Source: Deltaproteobacteria bacterium (GTDB taxonomy: Bacteria > Desulfobacterota > Desulfobulbia > Desulfobulbales > Desulfocapsaceae). From it: DNA of 8,349 nucleotides. The notes beneath the pieces are model-generated. The model did no database searches and was not told the origin of the DNA. It was given only the letters and a program-made list of their open reading frames with translations. The stretch is from NCBI GenBank assembly GCA_021779275.1, contig JAJYAX010000051.1, positions 1 to 8,349 on the forward strand. Reading direction: 5' to 3'. The translations under genes were made by a program, and so were the position numbers. Below are positions 1 through 6,517 of this stretch, piece by piece; positions within the stretch are counted from its first letter, which is position 1; each line of letters opens with the position of its first letter.

Positions 1-659
1 AGGTTGGTATGGGAGAGCATAACTCCCTTGGGAAAGCCCGTGGTCCCGGAGGTATACTGCATATTGATCACCTCGTCGGGGTCAAGCGAGTCAAGCCGTG
101 CCTTAAGTTCCTGGTCCGATACCGATCCGCCCATCTCCAGCACATCGTCCCAGTTGTACATCCCGGGGATCTTCTCCTCTCCCAGATAGATGATGTTCTT
201 CAGGAAGGGGAGTTTCTCGCTCGCAAGTTTCCCGGGCTCGCCGTCCTTGAGCATCGGACAGACCTTGCTCAGGACCTTGATATAGTCGTCGGGGGTTCGT
301 ATGCCGCCGGTGAGGATGAGGGTGGTGGCGTCGGATTGCTGCAGGAGATATTCGAGTTCGCTGCTGCGGTAATTGGTATTGACCGTGACTAGGACCGCTC
401 CCATCCGGGCGCTGCCGTACTGGGTATAGACCCACTCGGGAAGATTGTTGGCCCAGATTGCAACCTTGTCGCCCTTGGTGATACCGAGGGCCATCAATCC
501 CTTGGCGACGGCATTGCATTTTTCCCGGAGTTGCCTGAAGTTCAGCCTGATGCCCAGGGAATGGTACTCCAGGCCTATGTTGTCACCGATGGTATCGGCC
601 AGAATATCTACCAGATCACCGATGGTTGTTTTACCTACTGTAATGTCAGGTTTTTGCAT
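1..659 (-). CDS. AMP-forming acyl-CoA synthetase (AMP-binding enzyme), C-terminus cut by window edge
   Basis: This enzyme activates a carboxylic acid with ATP to an acyl-adenylate and then to acyl-CoA in the cytoplasm. Only the first 219 codons are present; family members usually have about 500-570 residues. The identification rests on the P-loop-like adenylation signature YTSGTTGFPKGVMLS at residues 202-216, preceded by a typical N-terminal fold with GDKVAIWANNLPEW at about 63-76 and GAVLVTVNTNYR at about 87-98. I chose the ATG at 659 because GAGG at 669-666 lies 5-6 nt upstream; the in-frame ATG at 671 overlaps that ribosome binding site. It starts 29 bp after ilvE on the same strand, so the two are probably cotranscribed. 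The N-terminal half does not reveal the chain length of the substrate; the FadD-like look suggests a medium or long chain, while the neighbours would suit a branched short-chain acid. Confidence 0.93.
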   Translation of the reverse strand, partial: MQKPDITVGKTTIGDLVDILADTIGDNIGLEYHSLGIRLNFRQLREKCNAVAKGLMALGITKGDKVAIWANNLPEWVYTQYGSARMGAVLVTVNTNYRSSELEYLLQQSDATTLILTGGIRTPDDYIKVLSKVCPMLKDGEPGKLASEKLPFLKNIIYLGEEKIPGMYNWDDVLEMGGSVSDQELKARLDSLDPDEVINMQYTSGTTGFPKGVMLSHTN

Positions 660-664
660 CTGTT

Positions 665-669
665 TCCTC
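665..669 (-). promoter_or_regulatory. Ribosome binding site that decides the acyl-CoA synthetase start
   Basis: Read on the minus strand, GAGGA sits 5 nt before the ATG at 659. The alternative in-frame ATG at 671 forms part of this purine-rich stretch and has no comparable site of its own, so translation most likely starts at 659. Confidence 0.65.
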
Positions 670-688
670 ATTTAAAAGTCATAATATT

Positions 689-1753
689 TTACAGTACCGG
701 TACGATCCAGCCGAAAAGGTCTTCCGCCTTTCCGTACTGGATGTCCATAAGGCTCTTGAAGAGTTTTGCGGAAAGCGGCCCTACAGCACCATCGGCAATG
801 GTGATTTCCCGGCCGTTGAATTTGATATTGCCGACAGGAGATATGACAGCGGCGGTTCCGGAACCAAATACCTCCCTCAGTTCTCCTTTCTCATGAGCCT
901 CATAGATTTCCGCAATGCTGATTTTCCTTTCAACAACCTTAACACCCCAGGATTTTGCGAGCTTTATAACCGAGTCCCGTGTAACTCCGGACAGAATGCT
1001 TCTGTTTAACTCAGGGGTAAGCAGTTCGTCGCCGATTACGAAAAAGATGTTCATCGATCCGACTTCTTCCACATACTTCAACTCAACGCCGTCGAGCCAG
1101 AGCACCTGGGTGTAGCCGTCTTTGTGCGCCAGGTCTGTTGCATAGAGGCTGGCGGCATAGTTTCCTGCGGTCTTCGCCTGGCCGACCCCGCCTCGTACCG
1201 CGCGAACATAGTCTGTCGTCACCCAGATTTTCACAGGATTAAAACCTTCGGGGTAATAGGCCCCGACAGGAGAGAGAATGATAAAAAACCTGTAGGTCTG
1301 CGATGAACGAAGCCCGATATAGGGATCTGTTGCAATGATAGTCGGCCGAATGTACAGTGAGGTCCCCGGCGCGCCGGGGACCCAGCCCTTTTCAATGCTG
1401 AGCAGCTTCATAAGGGCTTCAAGAATAAATGCCACATCCAGTTCAGGCATGCAGAGCATATGGCCTGATTTATTCAGACGGGCCAGATTGTCCTGCGGCC
1501 TGAAGAGTTGAATGCCGCCGGATTCAGTTCTGTAGGCCTTCAGGCCTTCGAAGATTGCCTGACCATAATGAAGAACCATTGTGGAGGGATCCATAACCAG
1601 AGGGCCGTAGGGTTCAATACGAGGATTATGCCAACCGTCTTGAGGGGTGTAATCCATATTGAACATATAATCCGTAAAGACTGTTCCAAAGCCCAGGGTG
1701 GAATCCTCGGGATGATTTTTTAAGATATCGGCTTTCTTGAATGTGATGTCCAC
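689..1753 (-). CDS. ilvE: Branched-chain amino acid aminotransferase (PLP, fold type IV)
   Basis: It transfers the amino group between leucine, isoleucine or valine and 2-oxoglutarate, the last step of branched-chain synthesis or the first of degradation, in the cytoplasm. The 354-residue length fits the longer bacterial/eukaryotic BCAT subgroup. Visible hallmarks are HYGQAIFEGLKAYR (62-75), the PLP Schiff-base lysine K194 in GQAKTAGNYAAS, the YVEEVGSMNIFFV segment (227-239) with the PLP-contacting glutamate, and GSGTAAVISPV (297-307), which contacts the cofactor phosphate. The start is GTG at 1753, with AGAGG on the minus strand ending 5 nt upstream. It is the first gene of a minus-strand unit that continues into the acyl-CoA synthetase, and it is divergent from the 2-oxoacid oxidoreductase operon. 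The Glu and SGTA motifs separate it from D-amino acid aminotransferases and aminodeoxychorismate lyases. Confidence 0.95.
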   Translation of the reverse strand: MDITFKKADILKNHPEDSTLGFGTVFTDYMFNMDYTPQDGWHNPRIEPYGPLVMDPSTMVLHYGQAIFEGLKAYRTESGGIQLFRPQDNLARLNKSGHMLCMPELDVAFILEALMKLLSIEKGWVPGAPGTSLYIRPTIIATDPYIGLRSSQTYRFFIILSPVGAYYPEGFNPVKIWVTTDYVRAVRGGVGQAKTAGNYAASLYATDLAHKDGYTQVLWLDGVELKYVEEVGSMNIFFVIGDELLTPELNRSILSGVTRDSVIKLAKSWGVKVVERKISIAEIYEAHEKGELREVFGSGTAAVISPVGNIKFNGREITIADGAVGPLSAKLFKSLMDIQYGKAEDLFGWIVPVL

Positions 1754-2006
1754 TGTAACCTCTGGTATGTAAAATTGTTTGCGGGTATAAGGTTAAAAAA
1801 AATAATAATAATTTTTATTATAAAAAAAGCACAGCATTCTAATCCGTAATTTATTATTATGGACGCGAGTATACTCTTTGTTTTCATGTTTTATCAACAT
1901 CTAGTTTAAATGATTATAGTGATGCCGGCAAAGGCGCAGGCGATGGGCGGCAGGGCGGCTCAATGCGTTTCCAGGGAACGTGAGATCAATACATTAGCGG
2001 TGGAAA
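1754..2006. promoter_or_regulatory. Divergent intergenic region between ilvE and the oxidoreductase operon
   Basis: These 253 bp must hold the promoters for both the leftward ilvE unit and the rightward gamma-delta-alpha-beta operon. About 1785-1920 is very AT-rich, with ATA/TTA triplet runs at 1801-1822 and 1850-1860 and an AT-only stem-loop (ATAATAA 1805-1811 with TTATTAT 1815-1821). The part nearest the operon (1922-1980) is abruptly GC-rich. A plus-strand TATAGT at 1915-1920 could be a -10 element but has no convincing -35. I see no T-box, leader peptide, riboswitch motif or credible small gene. Confidence 0.6.
1817..1822 (-). promoter_or_regulatory. Possible -10 element for ilvE
   Basis: On the minus strand this is an exact TATAAT, 64 bp upstream of the ilvE GTG. 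No good -35 lies 16-18 bp further up (GGATTA is the nearest at 17 bp), and chance TATAAT matches are common in DNA this AT-rich. Confidence 0.3.
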
Positions 2007-2597
2007 ATGAGAAAAGACATAATTGAAATACGGTGGCATGGACGCGGGGGCCAGGGAGCGATTACTGCGGCGAAGATTGTCGCCAATGCAGCCTTTGTGT
2101 CCGGGTATAAAGGTGTGGTCATGGCGCCGACATTCGGAACGGAAAGAAGAGGAGCGCCGGTATTTACCTCGCTGAAGATATCCAAGGAAAAGATTTATGA
2201 TCTGTCGCCGATCACGACACCCGATATGGTCGTTGTCCTGGATCATACCCTCCTGGAGGAAGTGAATGTCGTGGCGGGGTTAAAAGAAAAGGGTCTTGTC
2301 GTTCTGAACAGCCCCAGGCCTGTTTCCGAGTACACCTTTGACGGGATGACCGTAGCCGTTTCCGACGTCTCAAAACATGCAGTGGAGGCAGGACTGCCGC
2401 CCGGGATTGTCAATTCCGGAATAATCGGGGCCTTTGCCAAGGCCAGTGGTCTTGTTGATATCGATGTTCTCGTACAGGCAATTGAGAATGAATTTTCCGG
2501 GAAAAAACCGGAGAAGAATGCGAGGTCTGCCAGAATTGCCTATGAGAATACTGCAGATAATACTGCGGATAATACTGCAATTGGAGGGAATAAATGA
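2007..2597 (+). CDS. 2-oxoacid:ferredoxin oxidoreductase gamma subunit (PorG/VorG-like)
   Basis: This is the gamma subunit of a four-subunit, TPP-dependent enzyme that converts a 2-oxoacid and CoA to acyl-CoA, CO2 and reduced ferredoxin. The 196-residue length is normal. The family N-terminus is clear: IRWHGRGGQGAITAAKIVA (8-26) and FGTERRGAPVFT (43-54), the usual glycine-rich and GxExRG segments. The domain helps form the CoA-binding and interface part of the complex. ATG 2007 follows a GGTGG purine stretch. It is the first gene of the operon, and its stop overlaps the delta start by four bases (ATGA at 2594-2597), which suggests translational coupling. An odd feature is the C-terminus, NTADNTADNTAI, encoded by three near-identical 12-bp units just before the next ribosome binding site. 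Pyruvate and branched-chain oxoacid enzymes cannot be told apart from this subunit. Confidence 0.93.
   Translation: MRKDIIEIRWHGRGGQGAITAAKIVANAAFVSGYKGVVMAPTFGTERRGAPVFTSLKISKEKIYDLSPITTPDMVVVLDHTLLEEVNVVAGLKEKGLVVLNSPRPVSEYTFDGMTVAVSDVSKHAVEAGLPPGIVNSGIIGAFAKASGLVDIDVLVQAIENEFSGKKPEKNARSARIAYENTADNTADNTAIGGNK
2547..2582 (+). repeat. Three tandem 12-bp units at the 3' end of the gamma gene
   Basis: The units are AATACTGCAGAT (2547-2558), AATACTGCGGAT (2559-2570) and AATACTGCAATT (2571-2582). The first two differ at one base and the third diverges at its end. They keep frame and encode NTAD-NTAD-NTAI. The unit length preserves the frame, so copy number could vary without destroying the gene. 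Confidence 0.9.
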
Positions 2598-2899
2598 CAA
2601 CCGATAAATTTTGTAGCATGCTGTCACGCAGTAAACCCGGGCCCGGCGATGGAGGAAATACCGGCTCGTGGCGGGTGCTGCGTCCGGTAATAAACCTTGA
2701 GGCCTGCATCCCGGCGAAAAGGAACAAGATGGCCTGCTTTCATTGCTGGTTGTATTGTCCTGATTCCGTTGTCTCCAAGACTATTCCGCCGGTTATCAAC
2801 TATGACTATTGCAAAGGCTGCGGCATCTGTGCTGAGGAGTGTCCCGCGGGCGCCATCAGCATGGTGGACGAGTCGACGCCTCTCGTGGAGGACAAATAA
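2594..2899 (+). CDS. 2-oxoacid:ferredoxin oxidoreductase delta subunit, 2x[4Fe-4S] ferredoxin (PorD/VorD-like)
   Basis: This small iron-sulfur subunit carries electrons from the TPP/Fe-S centre in beta to external ferredoxin. It has 101 residues. The second cluster motif is canonical: C73-x2-C76-x2-C79-x3-C83-P. The first is C38-x9-C48-x2-C51-x3-C55-P, so the gap between the first two cysteines is seven residues longer than the usual CxxC. In two-cluster ferredoxins the last cysteine of each motif ligates the other cluster, so all eight ligands appear to be present. The ATG at 2594 overlaps the gamma stop, with a strong GGAGGG at 2583-2588. Alpha begins immediately after the TAA. The first ~25 residues are polar and Gly/Pro-rich, with an extra C7, as in other PorD N-terminal tails. 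Confidence 0.92.
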   Translation: MTTDKFCSMLSRSKPGPGDGGNTGSWRVLRPVINLEACIPAKRNKMACFHCWLYCPDSVVSKTIPPVINYDYCKGCGICAEECPAGAISMVDESTPLVEDK

Positions 2900-4093
2900 A
2901 TGCATATTATTGAATCAGGCAATGTGGCCGCCGCCACAGGTGTGAAGCTGTCACGGGCCCAGGTTATTGCCGCCTATCCCATTACTCCCCAGACCCCGCT
3001 CACTGAAAAACTCTCTGAATTTGTTGAATCGGGAGAGCTTGCCGCCGAATATATACCGGTTGAGAGCGAACACAGCGCCATGGCCGTCTGCATCGCGGCG
3101 TCAACGGCGGGAGCCCGGGCCTTTACCGCCACCAGCGCTAATGGTCTTCTCTATATGAGTGAACAACTGCACTGGGCTGTAGGTGCGAGGCTCCCCATCG
3201 TCATGTGCGTCGCCAACCGGGGGATCGGGGCTCCCTGGACGGTGTGGAATGATCAGCAGGATACCATCTCCCAGAGGGATGTCGGCTGGATTCAGATCTA
3301 TGCCAACGACCACCAGCAGATCATTGACGCGGTGATCAAGGCCTTCCGTCTGGCCCAGACCGTCAGCATCCCGGTCATGGTCTGCTATGACGGGTATCTC
3401 CTGTCGCACACCTATATGCCCTTTGAGGAGCCTGCCCAGAGCAGCGTGGATTCCTTCCTGCCGACCTTTGCTCCGACGCATTTCCTTGACCCTGAAAATC
3501 CCGGAAATTTCAATACCGTCACCCTTCCCGATGTCCGTCCGGACGTGGAGGGCGTAATCGCTCCCGGCTATATCGAAATTCGTCATACTCTGCATCAGGA
3601 TCTGCGAGCTGCGCTTGATACCTTTGTTGAGATCGACAGGGAATTTAAGAAAGAATTCGGCCGGGGCGGAAATCCGCTGATAGAAGAATACCGGTGTGAG
3701 GATGCGGACTTTGTCGCCGTCTGCATCGGTTCCCTGTCCTATCAGCTGCGGGATGTCGTCGACGGCATGCGGGAGAATGATGTGAAGATCGGGGTTATGG
3801 GTGTCCAGATGTACCGGCCCTTTCCCGATGAGGCAATCGTTCGCGCTCTCGCGGGGAAAAAAGGTGTGATCGTCTTTGAAAAAGCCTTAAGCTACGGAAA
3901 TCAGGGGGCCTTGTATGCCGATATCAAATCGGCGCTGTATAAGAGCGCCGAGAGGCCCTTTATCCATAATTATATCCTGGGGCTTGGCGGCAGGGAGATA
4001 AAAACACAGCATCTTCTTGATGCCCTCACCGCATCCTGTACGTCTCCGGATACATTTGAAGATGCTCCCCGTTGGATCGGCTTAAAACTCTAG
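2900..4093 (+). CDS. 2-oxoacid:ferredoxin oxidoreductase alpha subunit (PorA/VorA-like)
   Basis: This catalytic partner subunit carries the pyrimidine-binding and substrate-facing domain and, with beta, forms the TPP active site. Its 397 residues are typical. Landmarks are SGNVAAATGVKLSRAQVIAAYPITPQTP (from residue 6; the PITP loop lies at the active site), YIPVESEHSAM (51-61), FTATSANGL (75-83) and APWTVWNDQQDTISQRDVGW (111-130). A C-terminal domain (about 230-397) ends with IHNYILGLGGREI, as in PorA. The ATG at 2900 directly follows the delta stop, with GGAGG at 2887-2891. From memory, HWAVGARLPIVM (91-102), PWTVWNDQ and LSHTYMP look closer to archaeal VorA, whereas CVANRGIGAP and DTISQRD.GWIQIYA look PorA-like. 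I therefore assign the family confidently but not the substrate (pyruvate versus branched 2-oxoacids). Confidence 0.94.
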   Translation: MHIIESGNVAAATGVKLSRAQVIAAYPITPQTPLTEKLSEFVESGELAAEYIPVESEHSAMAVCIAASTAGARAFTATSANGLLYMSEQLHWAVGARLPIVMCVANRGIGAPWTVWNDQQDTISQRDVGWIQIYANDHQQIIDAVIKAFRLAQTVSIPVMVCYDGYLLSHTYMPFEEPAQSSVDSFLPTFAPTHFLDPENPGNFNTVTLPDVRPDVEGVIAPGYIEIRHTLHQDLRAALDTFVEIDREFKKEFGRGGNPLIEEYRCEDADFVAVCIGSLSYQLRDVVDGMRENDVKIGVMGVQMYRPFPDEAIVRALAGKKGVIVFEKALSYGNQGALYADIKSALYKSAERPFIHNYILGLGGREIKTQHLLDALTASCTSPDTFEDAPRWIGLKL

Positions 4094-4104
4094 AGAAGAC
4101 TATC

Positions 4105-4989
4105 ATGGAAAATCAAACATCTATACTGAACCTGACCGAAGAAGAATTCGTCCATCCGGGAAACCGCGCCTGCTCGGGCTGCGGTCTCTCCATCGTCTAC
4201 CGAACCGGACTGAAGGCCCTCGGCAAAAACACCATCCTCGTGGTGCCTCCCAGTTGTCTTACCGTGCTGCAGGGGCTCTACCCCGTTGCCTCCACGAAGC
4301 TTCCCTGTGTCAATGTGACCTTTGCCTCCACCGGAGCCGCCGCCACGGGAGTGCGCGCCGCCATGAGGGCGCTGAAAAAAGCAGACGTCAATGTCGTCGC
4401 CTGGGCGGGGGACGGCGGAACCGGTGATATTGGAATCCAGGCCCTCTCCGGGGCCTGCGAGAGGGGAGAGGATATTATTTATATCTGCTATGACAATGAA
4501 GCCTATATGAATACCGGTGTCCAACGCTCCGGCACCACTCCCCAGGGTGTCTTGACCACCACCACCCCCATCAAAGGAAAACTGCAGGAGAAAAAGGACG
4601 TTCCGGCCATTATCGCCGCGCACGGCATCGGTTATGTCGCTACGGCCTCCGCCGCCTATCCGTTGGATTTTTATGACAAGGTGAAAAAGGCGACAACACT
4701 CTCCGGCCCCCGATATATCCATGTGCATACACCCTGCCCGCCGGGATGGAGTTTTGACACGCGATATACCATAAAGGTCGGGAAACTTGCCGTGCAATCA
4801 GGCCTTTTTGATCTGTACGAGATAGAAAACGGTGAATTCAGGCTTACCGGGGCATCAAAAAATCTGGTTGGAAAGGCCAGAATTCCGGTGACGGAGTATT
4901 TCCAGACCCAGGGACGGTTCAAGTCTCTCGATCAGGAAATCATCCAAAAAGTCCAGGAGCAGGTTGATGCCAAATGGGCCAGGTATTGA
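4105..4989 (+). CDS. 2-oxoacid:ferredoxin oxidoreductase beta subunit, TPP-binding (PorB/VorB-like)
   Basis: Beta binds thiamine diphosphate and the proximal [4Fe-4S] cluster. In the 294-residue product, the TPP/Mg motif runs from G102-D103-G104 (AWAGDGGTGDIG) to N131 (YDNEAYMNTGVQ). The cluster ligands are C23 and C26 (CSGC), C51 (PPSC) and C211 (TPCPPGW). C26-x24-C51 is the same spacing I recall for the corresponding cysteines of the single-chain pyruvate:ferredoxin oxidoreductase. I chose ATG 4105, 11 bp after the alpha stop, with a weak GAGAAG 6 nt upstream. A longer frame begins at a TTG at 4072 and would overlap alpha by 22 bases, adding 11 residues that do not look like the family. It is the last gene of the operon and faces gltA convergently across a hairpin. 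Confidence 0.94.
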   Translation: MENQTSILNLTEEEFVHPGNRACSGCGLSIVYRTGLKALGKNTILVVPPSCLTVLQGLYPVASTKLPCVNVTFASTGAAATGVRAAMRALKKADVNVVAWAGDGGTGDIGIQALSGACERGEDIIYICYDNEAYMNTGVQRSGTTPQGVLTTTTPIKGKLQEKKDVPAIIAAHGIGYVATASAAYPLDFYDKVKKATTLSGPRYIHVHTPCPPGWSFDTRYTIKVGKLAVQSGLFDLYEIENGEFRLTGASKNLVGKARIPVTEYFQTQGRFKSLDQEIIQKVQEQVDAKWARY

Positions 4990-5005
4990 TGGATGGTTGT
5001 ATCCT

Positions 5006-5043
5006 GCTGTTGGGGGCAAAGGGTCTTCCTTGCCCCTGACAGC
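5006..5043. terminator. Strong hairpin between convergent beta subunit and gltA genes
   Basis: The arms 5006-5019 (GCTGTTGGGGGCAA) and 5030-5043 (TTGCCCCTGACAGC) pair over 14 positions, including two adjacent G-U wobbles. After a bulged A5020, two more pairs (GG 5021-5022 with CC 5028-5029) close a 5-nt loop. It lies 16 bp after the beta stop and 8 bp from the gltA stop, so it probably ends or protects both mRNAs. Neither direction has a proper U run immediately after the stem, so it is not a textbook intrinsic terminator. Confidence 0.6.
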
Positions 5044-5051
5044 CTGCTTGA

Positions 5052-6350
5052 CTATTTTCGTTCGCCGAGCGGAATAAACCGCCGTCTGGTCGGACCGATA
5101 TAGAGTTGACGCGGCCGGCCTATTCGCCGGCTCTCCTTGTTGCCGATCATCTCCCGCCAGTGGGCAAGCCAGCCGGGCAGACGTCCCAGGGCGAACATCA
5201 CCGTGAACATATTGGTCGGGATCCCCATGGCCCGGTAGATGATGCCGCTGTAAAAATCGACATTGGGGTAGAGATTTCTGCTGACGAAGTAGTCGTCGTT
5301 CCTGACGCGTTCCGCCAGCTCCTTGGCCACATCCAGGAGCGGGTCGCTGACGTTCAAGGCCGCCAGGGTTTCATCGCAGGATTTTTTGATAATCTGGGCG
5401 CGCGGATCGAAGGTCTTGTAGACGCGGTGCCCGAATCCCGACAGTCTGTAGGGGTCGCTATGGTCTTTTGCCTTGCGGATATATTTTTCAAAATCCTTGT
5501 CGTCGGCATAGATACCTTCCAACATCTCAACCACTTCCTGGGCGGCCCCGCCATGCAGCGGCCCCCAGAGCGCATTGATCCCGGAGGCTATGGATGCATA
5601 GAGGCTGACGCCGGCGCTTCCGACCAGCCGAACCGTTGAGGTCGAGCAGTTCTGTTCGTGATCTGCGTGGAGAATCAGGAGCTTATTAAGGGTGGAGACC
5701 ACCTCCGGCAGGATTTTATAAGGCCTGGTCGGTGTGTCGAACATCATATTGAGAAAATTCTCACAGTAGTTCAGGTCGTAACGGGGGTAGATGAGCGGAT
5801 GGCCCTTTGACTTTTTATAGGAAAAGGCGGCGATTGTCCTGACCTTGGAAAGCAGCCTGGCGGTGATGCTGTCGAAGGTCTCCGTCGGATCCGGATGAGT
5901 GGTCAGTTCCGGATAGAAATTATGCAGCGAATTGACCATGGTGGACAGGATGGACATGGGCTCGGCGTTGGGCGGGAAGTGGTCGAAAAAATGAATCATG
6001 TCCTCATGAATCAGGGCATACTGGGACATCAGATCCCGGTATTCCATCAGTTCCTGCTCATTGGGCAGGTCGCCATGGAGGAGGAGGTAGGCCACCTCAA
6101 CAAAGGAACAGTTTTCCGCCAGTTCCTCGATGGCATAACCACGATAGTCGAGGACGCCTGCCTTGCCGTCCAGATAGGTTATGTCACTGGTGCAGGAACC
6201 GGTGTTCACATATCCCCGGTCCAGGGTAATGTGTCCGGTTTGTTTCAAGAGCGTGCTGATGTCAATGGCCTTTTCACCATATGATCCTTCATATACAGGG
6301 AAGGTATAGGTCTTCCCTTCAAGAATAAGCTGAGCGAACTTGTCTGACAT
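5052..6350 (-). CDS. gltA: Citrate synthase, GltA (type II, hexameric-like)
   Basis: It condenses acetyl-CoA with oxaloacetate to citrate plus CoA, the entry to the oxidative TCA branch, in the cytoplasm. The 432-residue length and N-terminal beta domain match the E. coli-type Gram-negative enzyme. The catalytic triad is visible: H266 (WGPLHGGAA), H308 (GFGHRVYKTFDPRA) and D365 (PNVDFYSG), with ILHADHEQNCSTSTVR at 226-241 and the RPRQLYIG tail. The ATG at 6350 has AGGGAG 4 nt upstream. E. coli Cys206, whose modification affects NADH inhibition, aligns with T208 here. The gene is monocistronic in this window and convergent with the oxidoreductase operon, whose product could be acetyl-CoA. A 2-methylcitrate synthase is less likely, as those are usually shorter (~370-390 residues) and lack this N-terminal domain. 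Confidence 0.95.
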   Translation of the reverse strand: MSDKFAQLILEGKTYTFPVYEGSYGEKAIDISTLLKQTGHITLDRGYVNTGSCTSDITYLDGKAGVLDYRGYAIEELAENCSFVEVAYLLLHGDLPNEQELMEYRDLMSQYALIHEDMIHFFDHFPPNAEPMSILSTMVNSLHNFYPELTTHPDPTETFDSITARLLSKVRTIAAFSYKKSKGHPLIYPRYDLNYCENFLNMMFDTPTRPYKILPEVVSTLNKLLILHADHEQNCSTSTVRLVGSAGVSLYASIASGINALWGPLHGGAAQEVVEMLEGIYADDKDFEKYIRKAKDHSDPYRLSGFGHRVYKTFDPRAQIIKKSCDETLAALNVSDPLLDVAKELAERVRNDDYFVSRNLYPNVDFYSGIIYRAMGIPTNMFTVMFALGRLPGWLAHWREMIGNKESRRIGRPRQLYIGPTRRRFIPLGERK

Positions 6351-6491
6351 TTTTCTCCCTTATATGTGGTGAGCCGTGGGTGAGCCCGGGACGCAGGAGG
6401 CTGCACGTACTGTTTTGCGGGTTTTTCTGTCATCTGTACCGGGTAAAGCAATTGATGCAGAGAGCTGCTCATTACAGTACAATGCAACCGC

Positions 6492-6507
6492 CGGCACGGC
6501 GATGGCA
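6492..6507 (+). promoter_or_regulatory. Candidate sigma-54 promoter
   Basis: CGGCACG-N4-TGGCA matches the consensus TGGCACG-N4-TTGCA at 10 of 12 specified positions and keeps the essential GG (6493-6494) and GC (6505-6506) ten bases apart. Transcription would begin around 6518. There is no gene in range on the plus strand before thiE at 6770, and the terminator-like hairpin at 6574-6600 lies in between. The match could be chance. Confidence 0.35.
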
Positions 6508-6517
6508 GAGTAATTTC

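Noticed and set aside
103..519. Open frame of 138 codons on the minus strand inside the acyl-CoA synthetase gene
   Set aside because: The overlapping minus-strand frame from 659 carries the unmistakable adenylation motif without interruption; this one is an out-of-frame shadow.
1754..2006. T-box or attenuator leader for ilvE
   Set aside because: There is no T-box signature, no run of Leu/Ile/Val codons in a short leader ORF, and no GC-rich terminator before the GTG start; only AT-rich sequence is present.
4072..4104. Upstream TTG start for the beta subunit
   Set aside because: It would overlap alpha by 22 bases and add residues with no family resemblance. ATG 4105 gives the usual beta N-terminus and an 11-bp gap after alpha.
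5106..5639. Plus-strand frame of 177 codons opposite gltA
   Set aside because: It is fully antisense to a citrate synthase with an intact catalytic triad; its length reflects codon bias of the opposite strand.
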